Assembly (NCBI RefSeq): GCF_026151205.1
Contig: NC_087084.1
Location: 1,154,312-1,218,311 of the forward strand
Origin: Bolinopsis microptera
Lineage: Eukaryota; Ctenophora; Tentaculata; Lobata; Bolinopsidae
Length of the DNA stretch: 64,000 nucleotides
Reading direction: 5' to 3'
Shown here: piece after piece, positions 12,317-22,188 of the stretch
How the letters are laid out: every line of letters starts with the position of its first letter
Position numbering within the stretch: the first letter of the stretch is position 1
Program-made: the position numbers and the translations under genes
Notes under the pieces: model-generated
The model's database searches: none
What the model was told of the DNA's origin: nothing
The model's input: only the letters and a program-made list of their open reading frames with translations

Positions 12317-12760
12317 GTTGGGTAGCAGTACAACGTGATGAATATATAGACTTCAATCTGGAGCAGCATTCTCTTGAAATAAAGACTGATAGCACGTTAG
12401 GGAGTGAAGATGAAGTGCGTGTGTTCTTCTACAATTCGCAGGAAGACGGTGCACGATCACTCTCCCTCTACTTCACCTCCTCTCCTCAGTACCGTATCTG
12501 GCGTTGCAGCTCGAGCCGCACTAACTTCCCTACTGACCTACCTACTGCAACAGACAAGGTATGGAGGGTAACGTTAACTAGCACCTCAGGTATCAGACTA
12601 GTGGTACACTGTAACGAGGTGGAGGTGCTCAACATCCTGATATCAGACTCAACGTGTGGTAACACTAACTGGAGCATTTACTGGAGCAGCAGCATTGCAA
12701 AGATAACGTTTCCTTCCTCCAGCGACACTGCGTCTGATTTCTTTAGACCTAGTCAACCAG
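12317..12760 (+). CDS. Receptor gene exon 2a: unnamed ~148-residue extracellular domain
   Basis: The acceptor AACAACAG at 12,309-12,316 and donor GTAACT at 12,761 bound a 444-bp exon (148 codons, phase 1-1). The product is a soluble beta-type sequence with W at the start, IDFNLEQHSLEIKTDSTLG, a TDKVWRVTLTSTSGIRLVVH core, and Cys pairs (RC, HC, TC). It vaguely resembles small beta-sandwich domains such as the FAMeT-type fold, but I cannot name it with confidence. A second, clearly homologous copy is exon 2b at 36,971-37,408. The reading frame runs past the donor to a stop at 12,804, so an unspliced short form is possible. The acceptor's polypyrimidine tract is weak; an alternative AG lies at 12,290-12,291. 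Confidence 0.65.
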
Positions 12761-12849
12761 GTAACTGGGTAATTCAAGATCTAAAATCTAAAATACGAAG
12801 ATAAATGTTGATTGTAAAGCCTTACTTACTTGTACTTGATTAGGTCTTC

Positions 12850-14634
12850 TCAATCATTCGAGTGGCCTGCACCAATGAACTCCCGTTTGTGACGTATCAT
12901 CTCCCTCCAAAGTTTGCGGTCACTAGCCATCTCGCTCGCTCCTTCTAGGTCTATGTCAGTGTTTCCTGTAAACGCTGCAGCATCTTCCAGCAAACATTTC
13001 CTCCAGTTCTTTCTTGGACGGCCCCTAGATCTTCTCCCATGGGCAGGGGTCCAATTAAGCAGGTACTTAGGAAGCCTAGTGTCTGGCATTCTGGTGACAT
13101 GGCCAAACCAGCGCAGGCGGTTTGCTTCTATGTACGTCTCTACTGGATTTATCTTTGCACGCTCCAGTACTTCAGTGTTTCTAACCCGATCGAGCCATCT
13201 TATCCTAAGTATTCTCCTCAAGCAACGCTGATGGAACACCTCAAAGCGATGTAGCTGCTTTTTGGTTGTGTTCCAAACCTCACTACCATATAACAATATT
13301 GTCAAAACCGCTGCCTTATAAATCCTGATCTTTGTATAAGACTGGATGTTGCGGTTTTTCCATATATTACTCAGTTGATTGAAGGCTCCGGAAGCTTTCT
13401 GAATCCTAGCTGACAGCTCACGGTCGATAGTACCGTCGCTGGAAATAATTGTACCTAAGTACGTAAAGTCACTAACTTGCTGCACTGGCGTGTCTTCAAC
13501 AGTGATGTTCACTGTGGCTTCTTTCGTGTATGGCCGTTGAGAGGTTGCTTTACCAATGACCATAGCCTCAGTCTTTTTACCATTGATTCTAAGACCTCCC
13601 TGGGCACCATACATACACAAAAGGTCAGTCGTTTCTTGAAGACCTTCCTCGCTGTTATCCAGTACAGCCATGTCATCTGCATAATCCGTATCTAACACAG
13701 TGATATCATCAACGAGCGGACTGATAGATCTTTGAAGAACCGCTCCGTGGGACACCACTTTGTTGCTTTCTGTTCTCTCAGCAGCCACATTGAGGCAGAC
13801 ATTAAAAAGTGGGGGACCCTGAATGTCTCCTTGGCCACTGCCTGAACTTACTTCAAACCATTCTGATAGTTCACCATTGTGTCTAACAGCACTAACAGTT
13901 CCATTAAAGAATGCCTGTATTATTCGAATGTATTTACATGGCAGGCCATAATGACTGAAAGCTTTCCAAGTATAATTCCTGTCGATGGAATCAAAAGCTG
14001 CCTTGAAGTCCACAAAATTTACATACAGGGGGAGAATATATTCAATGCAGTTATGTATAATAGTGCGGAGTGAATAAATCTGATCAATGCATGATCTGTT
14101 CTTTCTAAACCCACACTGATTGTCTCGTAGCAAACTTTCTAAACCGTCACTCATGCGATGTAAAATGATGATTTGATACAGTTTAGATGCTGTAGATCTT
14201 AGAGTGATCCCCCTATTATTGGAGCAATGAGAGGTATCACCCTTCTTTGGTACAATTATCACGATGCCTTTCAACCAGTCGTCAGGCACTGCTTCTGAAT
14301 TCCAAACTTTAGAGAACAATTTTTCCATCCTATCCACAAGACCACTTGCCCCATATTTTAACTGTTCATTAGAGATTTCGTCGATCCCAGCACTTTTGTG
14401 ATTCTTCAATTTTTTGAGACAGTTTAAAATCTCAAGTCTAGTGGGGGGACCATCACCATCACCAAGATAAGGAAAGCATGGAACCACTTCAAGATGGTCC
14501 AGGTCAGACAAATCCGCATTCGTGGGAGGAGGGTTTAATAGCTCCGAAAAATGTTCTCTCCATCTCTCTCTCTGAGCAGAGGGATCAGCAATCAACTTCC
14601 CGGATTTGTCTCTTACAGCAGTTGATTTACGATT
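12850..14634 (-). CDS. LINE A reverse transcriptase portion
   Basis: About 595 codons are open from the break at 14,634 to a stop at 12,850. RT motifs are visible: a KSAGIDEISNEQLK segment, IIVPKKGDTSHCSNNRGITL, NQCGFRKNRSCIDQI, VNFVDFKAAFDSIDR, a GSGQGDIQGPPLFN segment, and the catalytic box DYADDMAVLD. The C-terminus has the WFGHVTRMP and RGRPRKNWRKCLLEDA pattern of RTE-like 'endonuclease-reverse transcriptase' proteins. The ORF formally extends right to 14,664, but the first ten codons are LTR sequence of the inserted element. No internal stop is present, so this LINE was disrupted by insertion and not by point decay. Confidence 0.85.
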   Translation of the reverse strand, partial: NRKSTAVRDKSGKLIADPSAQRERWREHFSELLNPPPTNADLSDLDHLEVVPCFPYLGDGDGPPTRLEILNCLKKLKNHKSAGIDEISNEQLKYGASGLVDRMEKLFSKVWNSEAVPDDWLKGIVIIVPKKGDTSHCSNNRGITLRSTASKLYQIIILHRMSDGLESLLRDNQCGFRKNRSCIDQIYSLRTIIHNCIEYILPLYVNFVDFKAAFDSIDRNYTWKAFSHYGLPCKYIRIIQAFFNGTVSAVRHNGELSEWFEVSSGSGQGDIQGPPLFNVCLNVAAERTESNKVVSHGAVLQRSISPLVDDITVLDTDYADDMAVLDNSEEGLQETTDLLCMYGAQGGLRINGKKTEAMVIGKATSQRPYTKEATVNITVEDTPVQQVSDFTYLGTIISSDGTIDRELSARIQKASGAFNQLSNIWKNRNIQSYTKIRIYKAAVLTILLYGSEVWNTTKKQLHRFEVFHQRCLRRILRIRWLDRVRNTEVLERAKINPVETYIEANRLRWFGHVTRMPDTRLPKYLLNWTPAHGRRSRGRPRKNWRKCLLEDAAAFTGNTDIDLEGASEMASDRKLWREMIRHKREFIGAGHSND

Positions 14635-15552
14635 TGTTGTAGCGTGTGCGTAGAAATAAAACAATCTGTTAACACGTAATCATAGAGGCTAGGGAAGAAC
14701 AAATCGTTAATAACAAATTATGATAGCAATCAATGTTCAATATATACAGGGTGGCCCATGATAGTCTACCCATCCTTATCTCTTAAAATTGTTACAGGTC
14801 GCTGAGATCTTGCTAATTATTTTAAAAACAAAAAGTGGCATAACTTATGTTCTGATAAATATTTTTTCTTCTAAATTTCACAGAATGTTAATAACAAGTA
14901 GATGAACCTTTGTGGCAAGTTTTGTGTGATTGAGAGCTTCACTGAGCTTATTTGACCAATAAAGCCCCTGAGCGAGCTAGCTTGAATTTCTCACCCAGAA
15001 CTGTTTACATTGGTTAATAGAAACCACCAAAAAAAATTCCTGGGTAAAAAAATAAAAAAACCAGCGATTTATTCACGTTTTATCAATTCTATTCACCACG
15101 ATCCATCGCACATTCCATTCTCTCTATATTTTAACTGATAAGGACTATCACAGATGATCCTTCCTGCTTGTGTATATCGTTCTTCTCACATGGAATGTGC
15201 GATGAATAGAATTGGTAAAACATAAATAAATCGGTGGTTTTTTAATTTTTTTACCCAGGATTTTTTTTGGTGGTTTCTATTAACCAATGTAAACAGTTCT
15301 GGGTGAGAAATTAACGCTAGCGCACTCAGGAGCTAATTTTGTCAGACAAGCTCAGACTCACACAAAACTTAGCACGAAGTTGTGTCTAATTATGATTGAC
15401 ATTCTCTAAAAATTTGAAGCAAAAATATTAATCAGAACGTAAGTTATGGCGCTTTTCCATTCTGAAATAAAATAATTAGCAAGATCTCAGCGACCTGTAA
15501 CAATTTTAAGAGATAAGGATGGGTAGACTATCATGGGCCACCCTGTATAACA
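14635..15552 (-). repeat. 3' LTR of the Gypsy element, split by a fold-back element
   Basis: LTR sequence at 14,635-14,746 matches 26,809-26,920 base for base. The last residues (TATAACA, 15,546-15,552) resume after the fold-back element at 14,747-15,545. The split duplicates a TA dinucleotide. Confidence 0.9.
14747..15545. mobile_element. Fold-back MITE 1 (799 bp, TA target duplication)
   Basis: The ends are CAGGGTGGCCCATGATAGTC and its exact complement. The arms extend about 375 bp inward with moderate divergence and meet near 15,120-15,190, so almost the whole element is one giant inverted repeat. The flanking TA duplication inside the LTR (TATATA before, TATAACA after) fits a Tc1/mariner-type mobilising transposase. 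No coding capacity. Confidence 0.88.
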
Positions 15553-15562
15553 ATCTCCCTTC
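15553..15562 (-). other. Polypurine tract of the Gypsy element
   Basis: On the minus strand GAAGGGAGAT lies immediately before the TG of the 3' LTR, the expected place for plus-strand DNA priming. Confidence 0.6.
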
Positions 15563-15665
15563 GGCAAGTTATAGCTAGTCGGCCGATACAACTAGCTGCG
15601 CTCGCGTTTAACACGAGGAGCTAGGCGCGCGCGCAAAATTGAGGTCAGGAGGACTGTCGGTAACA

Positions 15666-16079
15666 CGACATCTGTCCGAAAGCGACATCTGTCCGAATCA
15701 GAAAATATGTTATTTGGACAATAGTTTATGTCGGATCCTACCGTACGATTTTCTTAAAACTTTCCATAAAGTATGGTGGTTATATGACGAATAATATGTG
15801 TAAGTTTGAGCGAGTTTCTATGAGCCAAGTTCAAGATATTACCTTAACTGCAAAAAATATATCCAATTCGGTGGTACTCAGTGGTTCCAAAGCATATATC
15901 TGGAGATCCAACGATACGATTTTCTTGAAAATTCTTCAAACTTACACATATTATTCGTCCTATAACCACCATACTTTATGGAAAGTTTTAAGAAAATCGT
16001 ACGGTAGGATCCGACATAAACTATTGTCCAAATAACAAATTTTCTGATTCGGACAGATGTCGCTTTCGGACAGATGTCG
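15666..16079. mobile_element. Fold-back MITE 2 (414 bp)
   Basis: The ends are CGACATCTGTCCGAAAGCGA and its complement, and each end holds the CGACATCTGTCCGAA motif twice. The arms run to about 15,785 and 15,957 with very high complementarity (for example TAGGATCCGACATAAACTAT). The central loop is about 170 bp. It lies in the 3' region of the Gypsy element. No coding capacity; the target duplication is not clear. Confidence 0.85.
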
Positions 16080-16483
16080 CCCTGTCCTGATTTCGGACTG
16101 TCACTTTTTAGCGCTGATTAGCTTAACGTCGCCGCGCGTTCCATACATTTTTTTTTATTGAAATCTTTCAAATCAGTCAATTACATACAAGTTTACACAA
16201 TGAATTAGTTAAATATAATATTGTCCTCTAAGCATGGATTGTCAAAGTTGAAATTGTCTCGGACAAAATGTATGTAACCAAAGGACCTGAGGGTCACCAA
16301 AACACAGATATTGAGTGCAAATGCAGCTCCTGCACAAGCATGGGCCCTTATAAAATTGTAATAAGTTACTTTAAACAAAATCACACACCCATTCAATCAA
16401 TTCATAAAATATTGTGCTGTGAGATGAAATTGAGAAATATGTGAATGCAGACAGCAAGAATAGATAATCTTGAATAAACTATT

Positions 16484-19400
16484 TTACGGATTTGTTTCTA
16501 TTGAATAGTCAAGTTCAGAGTCCGAATCCACCGGGATAATTTTCCCCCACATGTAAGTGGAAAGTTTACTTTTAAAATCAGTGATACTCTCTATCTCACG
16601 GATATCTAGAGGAATGTGATTCCACTTAGTGTGGGTCCTATAGAAGAAATTCTTGGCAAAAGCGTTGGAGCTTGCTCGAGGTGAGATAGAGCTTACAAAA
16701 CATAGAGAGTCCATGTGACTATTTCTGAGCCTTGAGTGGCCTTGAAATGGTTGCAAATATGAGGGTAAAGTGACAGGTATATGTTGCTTCACAATTTTAA
16801 AGAAGAAGATGAGATCCAAGAAGTCAAAGCGGTCTTCAATCGGCATAATCTTCAGCTGTCTGCATTTTTGAATGTATGTGGATGGTGGATAACTCATATA
16901 CTCCTCGTGAAGAATCCACTTAATAGCACGCTTTTGGAGGCCCTCCAGCTTGCTTATCTGGGATTTTGTGACTGGTCTCCATATAACCGAGCAATGCTCA
17001 AATAGGCTCCTCACTAAAGTGAGATACAGTACTCTACGACGATTTACGTCTTGGACAAAATAACAATTTCTTCTCGCCATGCCTAATTTTTGGTTTGCCT
17101 TAGAAAGGACTTTGGAGCACTGATCTTTCCAATCGAGATTTGATGTCACAATTACACCCAGATCCTTTTCATGATCAACATAGTCAAGTGTGATTCTTCC
17201 CATGGAGTATACAAAGTTAAAGAGTGGTAGGACACTAAGGAGGGAAACTGTTTCGGATATCCTTCCTGCGACGGTGAGGACCTTACATTTGTCGGGATGA
17301 AATCTCATTTTATTAGAAAGTGACCAGTCATGGAGATAATCAATGTCCTTCTGCAGTCGCAGGATATCAGACTCCGAAACAATCTTACGCCAAATTTTAG
17401 TATCATCGGCATACAGTGACAGTTGTGTGCCTGGTGAAATCCCCACTGATATATCATCAATGAACATAATGAACAGCAATGGTCCCAAAATTGACCCTTG
17501 AGGTACACCAGACTGGGCGTTTCTCATAGAAGAAAACTTGCCACTTATCAAGACCTGTTGTTGCCTGTCTCTTAGATAATCAGTGATGAATTTCAGTAGC
17601 CTCCCATCAATACCAAATTTGCTCTTTAGCTTAAATAATATAAGATCATGGTTAACCGAGTCAAATGCTTTGGCAAAATCAAAGTAGACTACATCTGTTC
17701 TCATATTTTCATTCAGTGAGAGCGCTAGGCTGTCGCACAGTCCTACAAGATTAGTTGCACAAGATCTCTCAGCTCGGAAACCATGCTGTTTGTCATTGAT
17801 CATGCCATTAGTAAGTGCCAATAACTCATCTCTTATTATGCGTTCAAGAACTTTTGTGATTAAGCATGTAAGAGAAATTGGCCTATAATTTGAAACCTCA
17901 TGTTTATCCCCTTTCTTGAATATTGGTACAATGTGCCCCAGTTTCCACTCCCTTGGTAGTGTCCCAATGTTGTAGCATGAATGAAAAAGTATTGATATAG
18001 GGTATGCGAGCCCAACCGCACAGTTTTTCAAAAGTTTCCCATGGATACCATCAGGTCCATAAGCTTTATTAGCATTAATATTGGAAAGGATTTTGCGAAC
18101 CCTTCTGTGGTCAAATTCAATATCAAAGCGCCAATCATTAGAGTAATCTATATCTATGTCATAAGTTGATGCCTCAGAGAACTGCTCGAAGAAAAAGTCA
18201 TTAAATAGGTTGGCCTGGTCTTCAGGGCAGTTGCGGACAGTGCCTTTGTGGCTTACAAACTCAGGGATCCGCTGACTAGCTGTCTTCGATTTGACATAGG
18301 ACCAAAATTTTTTTGTTATTAAAGCACTATCATCAGATTCATTTAATGTTTCCCTCATCTTTTGAGCAACCACATTTTTGAAATTTTTCCTAGCAAGGGA
18401 GAATGCAATTTCAGCTCTATCACTTTTATGCCTTTCTTTATGTAATCTCACTTTCTTACGCCATGCATCATAACACTCCGAGTCAAACCATGGATCTTGG
18501 CCATCAGTCTTGACAGAGCATTTTTTAACAAATTTATCTGTGACATTAAAAAGTTTGTCCTTAAATTTTTTCCATCCAATTTCAGGTTCTGTGCCATTGA
18601 GCAATGCATCCCAATTCGTGTGTCGGAGTTCATGGTTTAGCCTCTCCCAGTTCACAGTCTTAAAGTTATAGCACATACGCCTGACTGGCTTCTTCCTACC
18701 AACTTTAACGTTGATCTTAAAATTGATGGGGAAGTGGTCAGACTTGCAAGCACTATCTCTCTCACCTACCATTAGGTCATTAATATTTGACACAGAGTTT
18801 GTGAGCAATAGGTCAAGTGTTTTGCCTTTGCAGTGGGTAGGTGTTAACACACATTGTTGAAGGCCTAGATCAACAAAAGATTCAACAAAAGATTGCTCAA
18901 TAGGACAGGAGCTGGCCAGGGTAGACCAGGAAACTCCGGTCAGGTTAAAATCTCCTAGTATGAAGACTTTACTCAGTCCTCTTCTTCTGAGAAGAGTTTT
19001 CAAAGACTCAACAATTTTTTCATGATTTGCGGAGCCCAGTGTACCAACACGATAACATGTGCATACAACAAACTTAATTCCAGTGGATGTCTTAAATTCC
19101 ACAGCAAGAATTTCTGCACCATACTTGAGATGAACTTCCTTTGAAGTTAGATCAAGGTCTGCTCTCACTGCAATCATGACCCCTCCACCATTCCTCCTAA
19201 ACCGGGTTGGATTAGAAGGATCTGGTGGATGAGTTTTCTTCGATCTATCAGAGCGAAATATCTTATATCTGTCAGGGTGCAGAAATTCACTATCAGCAAT
19301 AGAACTCTTAAACCAGGTTTCGTTAAGTATTGCAATATCTATCTTAGCCTCATTAAGATAAGTCGACACTTCAAGACATTTAGTGGTATCAATCATTGGA

Positions 19401-20014
19401 TGGGCATTGTTCAGTTCACCAAAAGGGATGAGACCTTGAACATTCTGAAAGTAAACATTCAATTTATTACCATTCCCAACTCTAACACCTATGGGAGACG
19501 GCCCTGGGTTTACAATTCCAGGGTTTACTAAAACTATCAAAAAACCATTCATCAAAAACAACCAAATTATGCATCCCGTGAGTGTATTGCCGGTTCTACC
19601 AGTAAATATGCAATTTATGTTCTTATGGATTGAAATCTGGCAAAATCTATATAAACCATCGAAACTGTAATTATTCCTCAGATAATACATATTTGCTAAA
19701 TATAAAAAGAAATAAACTGTAAAGCATCGGCACAAGTTAGGAACTGGGTATGTTGGTACAAAGGCTCGGCAATCATAAGTGACCCTAGAAAAAGCCAACC
19801 CACTTACCCCGACATATGTGATAGTGATTAGCGAAAAGTGACATATGAATATAACATAAAAAATATAAAATAATAAGCGAGAATCAATGCAGCTGTCTAA
19901 ATAATCAAAAATACTACCTGTACCACGTCTACGGTTCTGATGTTTGATGGATTTTGCAAAAGAATTTCCACTAAACACTCCAACTCTAAATCTGTATGTT
20001 ACTAAATCGATCAT
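16484..20014 (-). CDS. LINE B ORF2: endonuclease and reverse transcriptase
   Basis: An uninterrupted 1,176-codon ORF. The first ~175 residues contain two strongly hydrophobic stretches and end in VNPGIVNPGPS. The apurinic-type endonuclease follows (VYFQNVQGL; ILNETWF at about 230; GGGVMIAV; ILGDFNLTG; SDHFPI). The RT has KAYGPDGIHG, HIVPIFKKGD, YRPISLT, VYFDFAKAFDSVNHD, a GVPQGSILGPLLF box and the catalytic LYADDTKIW. The C-terminal tail (LQKRAIKWIL, DRFDFLDL, KWNHIPLDIR) is of the Jockey/CR1 type and there is no RNase H domain. The length is usual for ORF2 of these clades plus an unusual hydrophobic leader. ORF1 lies 82 bp upstream. Confidence 0.9.
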   Translation of the reverse strand: MIDLVTYRFRVGVFSGNSFAKSIKHQNRRRGTGSIFDYLDSCIDSRLLFYIFYVIFICHFSLITITYVGVSGLAFSRVTYDCRAFVPTYPVPNLCRCFTVYFFLYLANMYYLRNNYSFDGLYRFCQISIHKNINCIFTGRTGNTLTGCIIWLFLMNGFLIVLVNPGIVNPGPSPIGVRVGNGNKLNVYFQNVQGLIPFGELNNAHPMIDTTKCLEVSTYLNEAKIDIAILNETWFKSSIADSEFLHPDRYKIFRSDRSKKTHPPDPSNPTRFRRNGGGVMIAVRADLDLTSKEVHLKYGAEILAVEFKTSTGIKFVVCTCYRVGTLGSANHEKIVESLKTLLRRRGLSKVFILGDFNLTGVSWSTLASSCPIEQSFVESFVDLGLQQCVLTPTHCKGKTLDLLLTNSVSNINDLMVGERDSACKSDHFPINFKINVKVGRKKPVRRMCYNFKTVNWERLNHELRHTNWDALLNGTEPEIGWKKFKDKLFNVTDKFVKKCSVKTDGQDPWFDSECYDAWRKKVRLHKERHKSDRAEIAFSLARKNFKNVVAQKMRETLNESDDSALITKKFWSYVKSKTASQRIPEFVSHKGTVRNCPEDQANLFNDFFFEQFSEASTYDIDIDYSNDWRFDIEFDHRRVRKILSNINANKAYGPDGIHGKLLKNCAVGLAYPISILFHSCYNIGTLPREWKLGHIVPIFKKGDKHEVSNYRPISLTCLITKVLERIIRDELLALTNGMINDKQHGFRAERSCATNLVGLCDSLALSLNENMRTDVVYFDFAKAFDSVNHDLILFKLKSKFGIDGRLLKFITDYLRDRQQQVLISGKFSSMRNAQSGVPQGSILGPLLFIMFIDDISVGISPGTQLSLYADDTKIWRKIVSESDILRLQKDIDYLHDWSLSNKMRFHPDKCKVLTVAGRISETVSLLSVLPLFNFVYSMGRITLDYVDHEKDLGVIVTSNLDWKDQCSKVLSKANQKLGMARRNCYFVQDVNRRRVLYLTLVRSLFEHCSVIWRPVTKSQISKLEGLQKRAIKWILHEEYMSYPPSTYIQKCRQLKIMPIEDRFDFLDLIFFFKIVKQHIPVTLPSYLQPFQGHSRLRNSHMDSLCFVSSISPRASSNAFAKNFFYRTHTKWNHIPLDIREIESITDFKSKLSTYMWGKIIPVDSDSELDYSIETNP

Positions 20015-20096
20015 GGTGTTTTACAGGTGAGTATACTTGCCAGACTACAACTGCATATCATTAGCTTAACAAGGTTCAGAAGACAGCACAAAAGAA

Positions 20097-21542
20097 CTAC
20101 TGATAGATATAAGGATTAAAATATCTACTGTGGATGGCACGAATATAAAATCTGGCCAACACACCCATACCTTTCTGAGGATTGGGGTGAATGCCTTTGT
20201 TCTCAAATAAGGGATCAAATCTCTTAACAGGCTCACTTAGAGCTCTCTTAAACTTTGTAAAGGGATAAAACACATCCATGAAAAAGAACCTCCTAAATAC
20301 ACACTCATTGTATAAAATCCTATTAAAATCCATTACCCTCTTGTTAGTTAATTTATCGTTATCATTCTGTAAAGGTAATGGCAATAGAGATTGAACATAT
20401 ACCTTACAGTTGGGAAATAATAGGCCTATCTTACCAAAAAGTTGCTTTACTGGTCCCCTCAAAATACCAATTTTATCCCCCACACGCCTAATATCGTTTG
20501 TGCCTACGCTGATCAGAAGCTTCTCAACGTGGACATCAGGATGTGCCGTGCAGTAGTCCTCCAACTGTTTCTGGACTTTGTCCATTTTTGCTCCGCCTTC
20601 TGCAACATTTACGACTGTGACTTTCCCTTTTCCCAGCTTTGCGGAGTCCAATCTTTGAGCATAAGAGTCTCCAGCAACCAACGTGACTCTTTGCGCAGGT
20701 ACTTGGGCTTCGGTGCCAGAAGCTGGTGTACTAGTCTCTGTGCTGATATTCTGAGAGCTAACTTGGCCACCAGATTTCACAATAGCTCGAAATGACAGGG
20801 AGTATCTTACTTGCTCCGATTTCTTTGGAGGCTCTCCCTTTGTGGCCGGCTCTGCTCGCACAGCATGCCTCAGATTCTGCTGTGTCCCAGGCCGCATTAC
20901 AACAAGACTGTTGTTCTTCATCCTTATCGTCTTGACACAATTAGGTTTCCCAGTTGTGCCCTCGTAAAACTCAAGCGTCCGTTCACATCCCAGTGAGAAA
21001 GAGCAAATCGATTTCTCCTGGTCCATTAGTTTCTCACCGTCATTGTGTATTGAAGTACTCGCTTGGTTGTTTCCATACTTGATGACCAGACATGAGTCCA
21101 GAGGTCCAGTTATCTCCGTACTCGAGTTTACAAGACTCAGGAGTCTTTTGATATTAGGGAAACCACTGATATCCTGTGGTGGGTGCACTGGATTTGTGTC
21201 AGTGTAAATATAGGGTGCATCCTGTGAGCACAACCAAGCTGTTGTTGCCTTGTGTCTTCCCTCGGTGTTCAGTTTCTGCAGGGACTCACATTCAACCCAT
21301 ACCGCATCACGGAGAACCTCATCCTCGCAGAAGTCCTCTATATGTAACACAAAATTGTCCACCTTTCCCTCACGCTTTGGCAGCTCGTTTTGAACAGAGT
21401 TAAGGATATGACGTAGATCCTCAACTGAGGCAGCTTTGACATAGTCGAAAATCTCTTGAAGGTTTATCATTGTTGTCAGAGATTGTCGAGTCTGGCAGCA
21501 AAGTTTGCCAGGGAACCATCCGTAACACCTCAGAGTAGGCAA
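20097..21542 (-). CDS. LINE B ORF1: AlkB-like 2OG-Fe(II) dioxygenase fused to SGNH/GDSL esterase
   Basis: An uninterrupted 481-codon ORF; Met25 (21,470) is an alternative and perhaps better start. Residues ~110-255 match the AlkB core: an iron-binding HND at 166-168, distal His226 (LRHAV), a SFSLGCERTLEF strand, a VVMRPGTQQN strand, and the R...R pair in RYSLSFR (246, 252) that binds 2-oxoglutarate. A Ser/Thr/Pro linker (260-285) leads to an SGNH-type hydrolase: GDS at 291-293, GTND at 347-350, and a C-terminal GIHPNPQKG giving the catalytic His context. Esterase domains are established in CR1 ORF1 proteins; an AlkB-like domain in front is not something I can recall for this clade. Likely roles are RNP assembly or membrane association (esterase) and repair or demethylation of element RNA/DNA (AlkB), by inference. 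Confidence 0.85.
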   Translation of the reverse strand: MPTLRCYGWFPGKLCCQTRQSLTTMINLQEIFDYVKAASVEDLRHILNSVQNELPKREGKVDNFVLHIEDFCEDEVLRDAVWVECESLQKLNTEGRHKATTAWLCSQDAPYIYTDTNPVHPPQDISGFPNIKRLLSLVNSSTEITGPLDSCLVIKYGNNQASTSIHNDGEKLMDQEKSICSFSLGCERTLEFYEGTTGKPNCVKTIRMKNNSLVVMRPGTQQNLRHAVRAEPATKGEPPKKSEQVRYSLSFRAIVKSGGQVSSQNISTETSTPASGTEAQVPAQRVTLVAGDSYAQRLDSAKLGKGKVTVVNVAEGGAKMDKVQKQLEDYCTAHPDVHVEKLLISVGTNDIRRVGDKIGILRGPVKQLFGKIGLLFPNCKVYVQSLLPLPLQNDNDKLTNKRVMDFNRILYNECVFRRFFFMDVFYPFTKFKRALSEPVKRFDPLFENKGIHPNPQKGMGVLARFYIRAIHSRYFNPYIYQ

Positions 21543-22188
21543 CCTCCCACAACACTAAACACGACCTGGAAGGAAAATGGCACGAGAAAATGTGTAATGA
21601 AACTGCTGGTCGGGAGTAAAGTTAAATTTGCCAGTGAAAATATAGCTAGAGTAAGGATAAGAGGGGCAATATCAGAGATGTAAAAATTCACATTCAAAAT
21701 AAGCTAACAATGAGAAAGAAGTAAAAGAGAAACTTACATCGTGTTTAAGGTGTTGTTGCCCAGTGCAAGCACTGGGCGAGAGGAGCCTAACTCAGGAGGC
21801 GAACTTCAGGAACCCCAGCGCACCCGCATACCAGGAGATCGGCTGTACTTCCTAGCCCGTCATGCCATTGTACATGTGGAACAACTTTTGTGACCAAACT
21901 GGTCTTTAACTTAAACTGTCAGAAAACAGACATAAAAAATACTTTCTCCCCACAGGTCGGGACAAAATTAGCAACATTTTACTTCTTAAACGTTAAAAAC
22001 TTGTAACTCATATTTCCATAAAATTGGATTAGCCACGTTCTCTGTCGAATTATTAAAATACATAAGTTAAATCAGGAAATCTGTAAAATTTAAAATAATG
22101 AGTGACTCTAAAAATGTGATAAAAACAGCGGTTTGACAAATATTACAACATACGGGTTTACAATGATTTCAGTTCGTGATTACTCATT
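21543..22188 (-). other. LINE B 5' region and Gypsy 3' region, non-coding
   Basis: This contains the 5' UTR of LINE B and its junction with the Gypsy element. A GC-richer block (21,745-21,860) carries an inverted motif GCCCAGTGC/GCACTGGGC at about 21,759-21,776. No gene seen. Confidence 0.4.

Larger units (their letters stand above)
16147..21900 (-). mobile_element. LINE B: two-ORF non-LTR retrotransposon (CR1/Jockey-like) within the Gypsy element
   Basis: The 3' end (left) is an A-rich tail with AATAAA, at 16,148-16,160 on the minus strand. Two ORFs follow upstream: ORF2 (endonuclease plus RT, 20,014-16,484) and ORF1 (AlkB-like plus SGNH esterase, 21,542-20,097). Both are uninterrupted, so the copy is recent or under selection. 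The exact 5' end lies between about 21,543 and 22,150 and could not be fixed, because I found no target duplication. Confidence 0.8.

Noticed and set aside
12850-14664. Host gene for an endonuclease/reverse transcriptase-like protein
   Set aside because: It has full LINE RT motifs and connects in frame with endonuclease pieces beyond two insertions; it is a retrotransposon.
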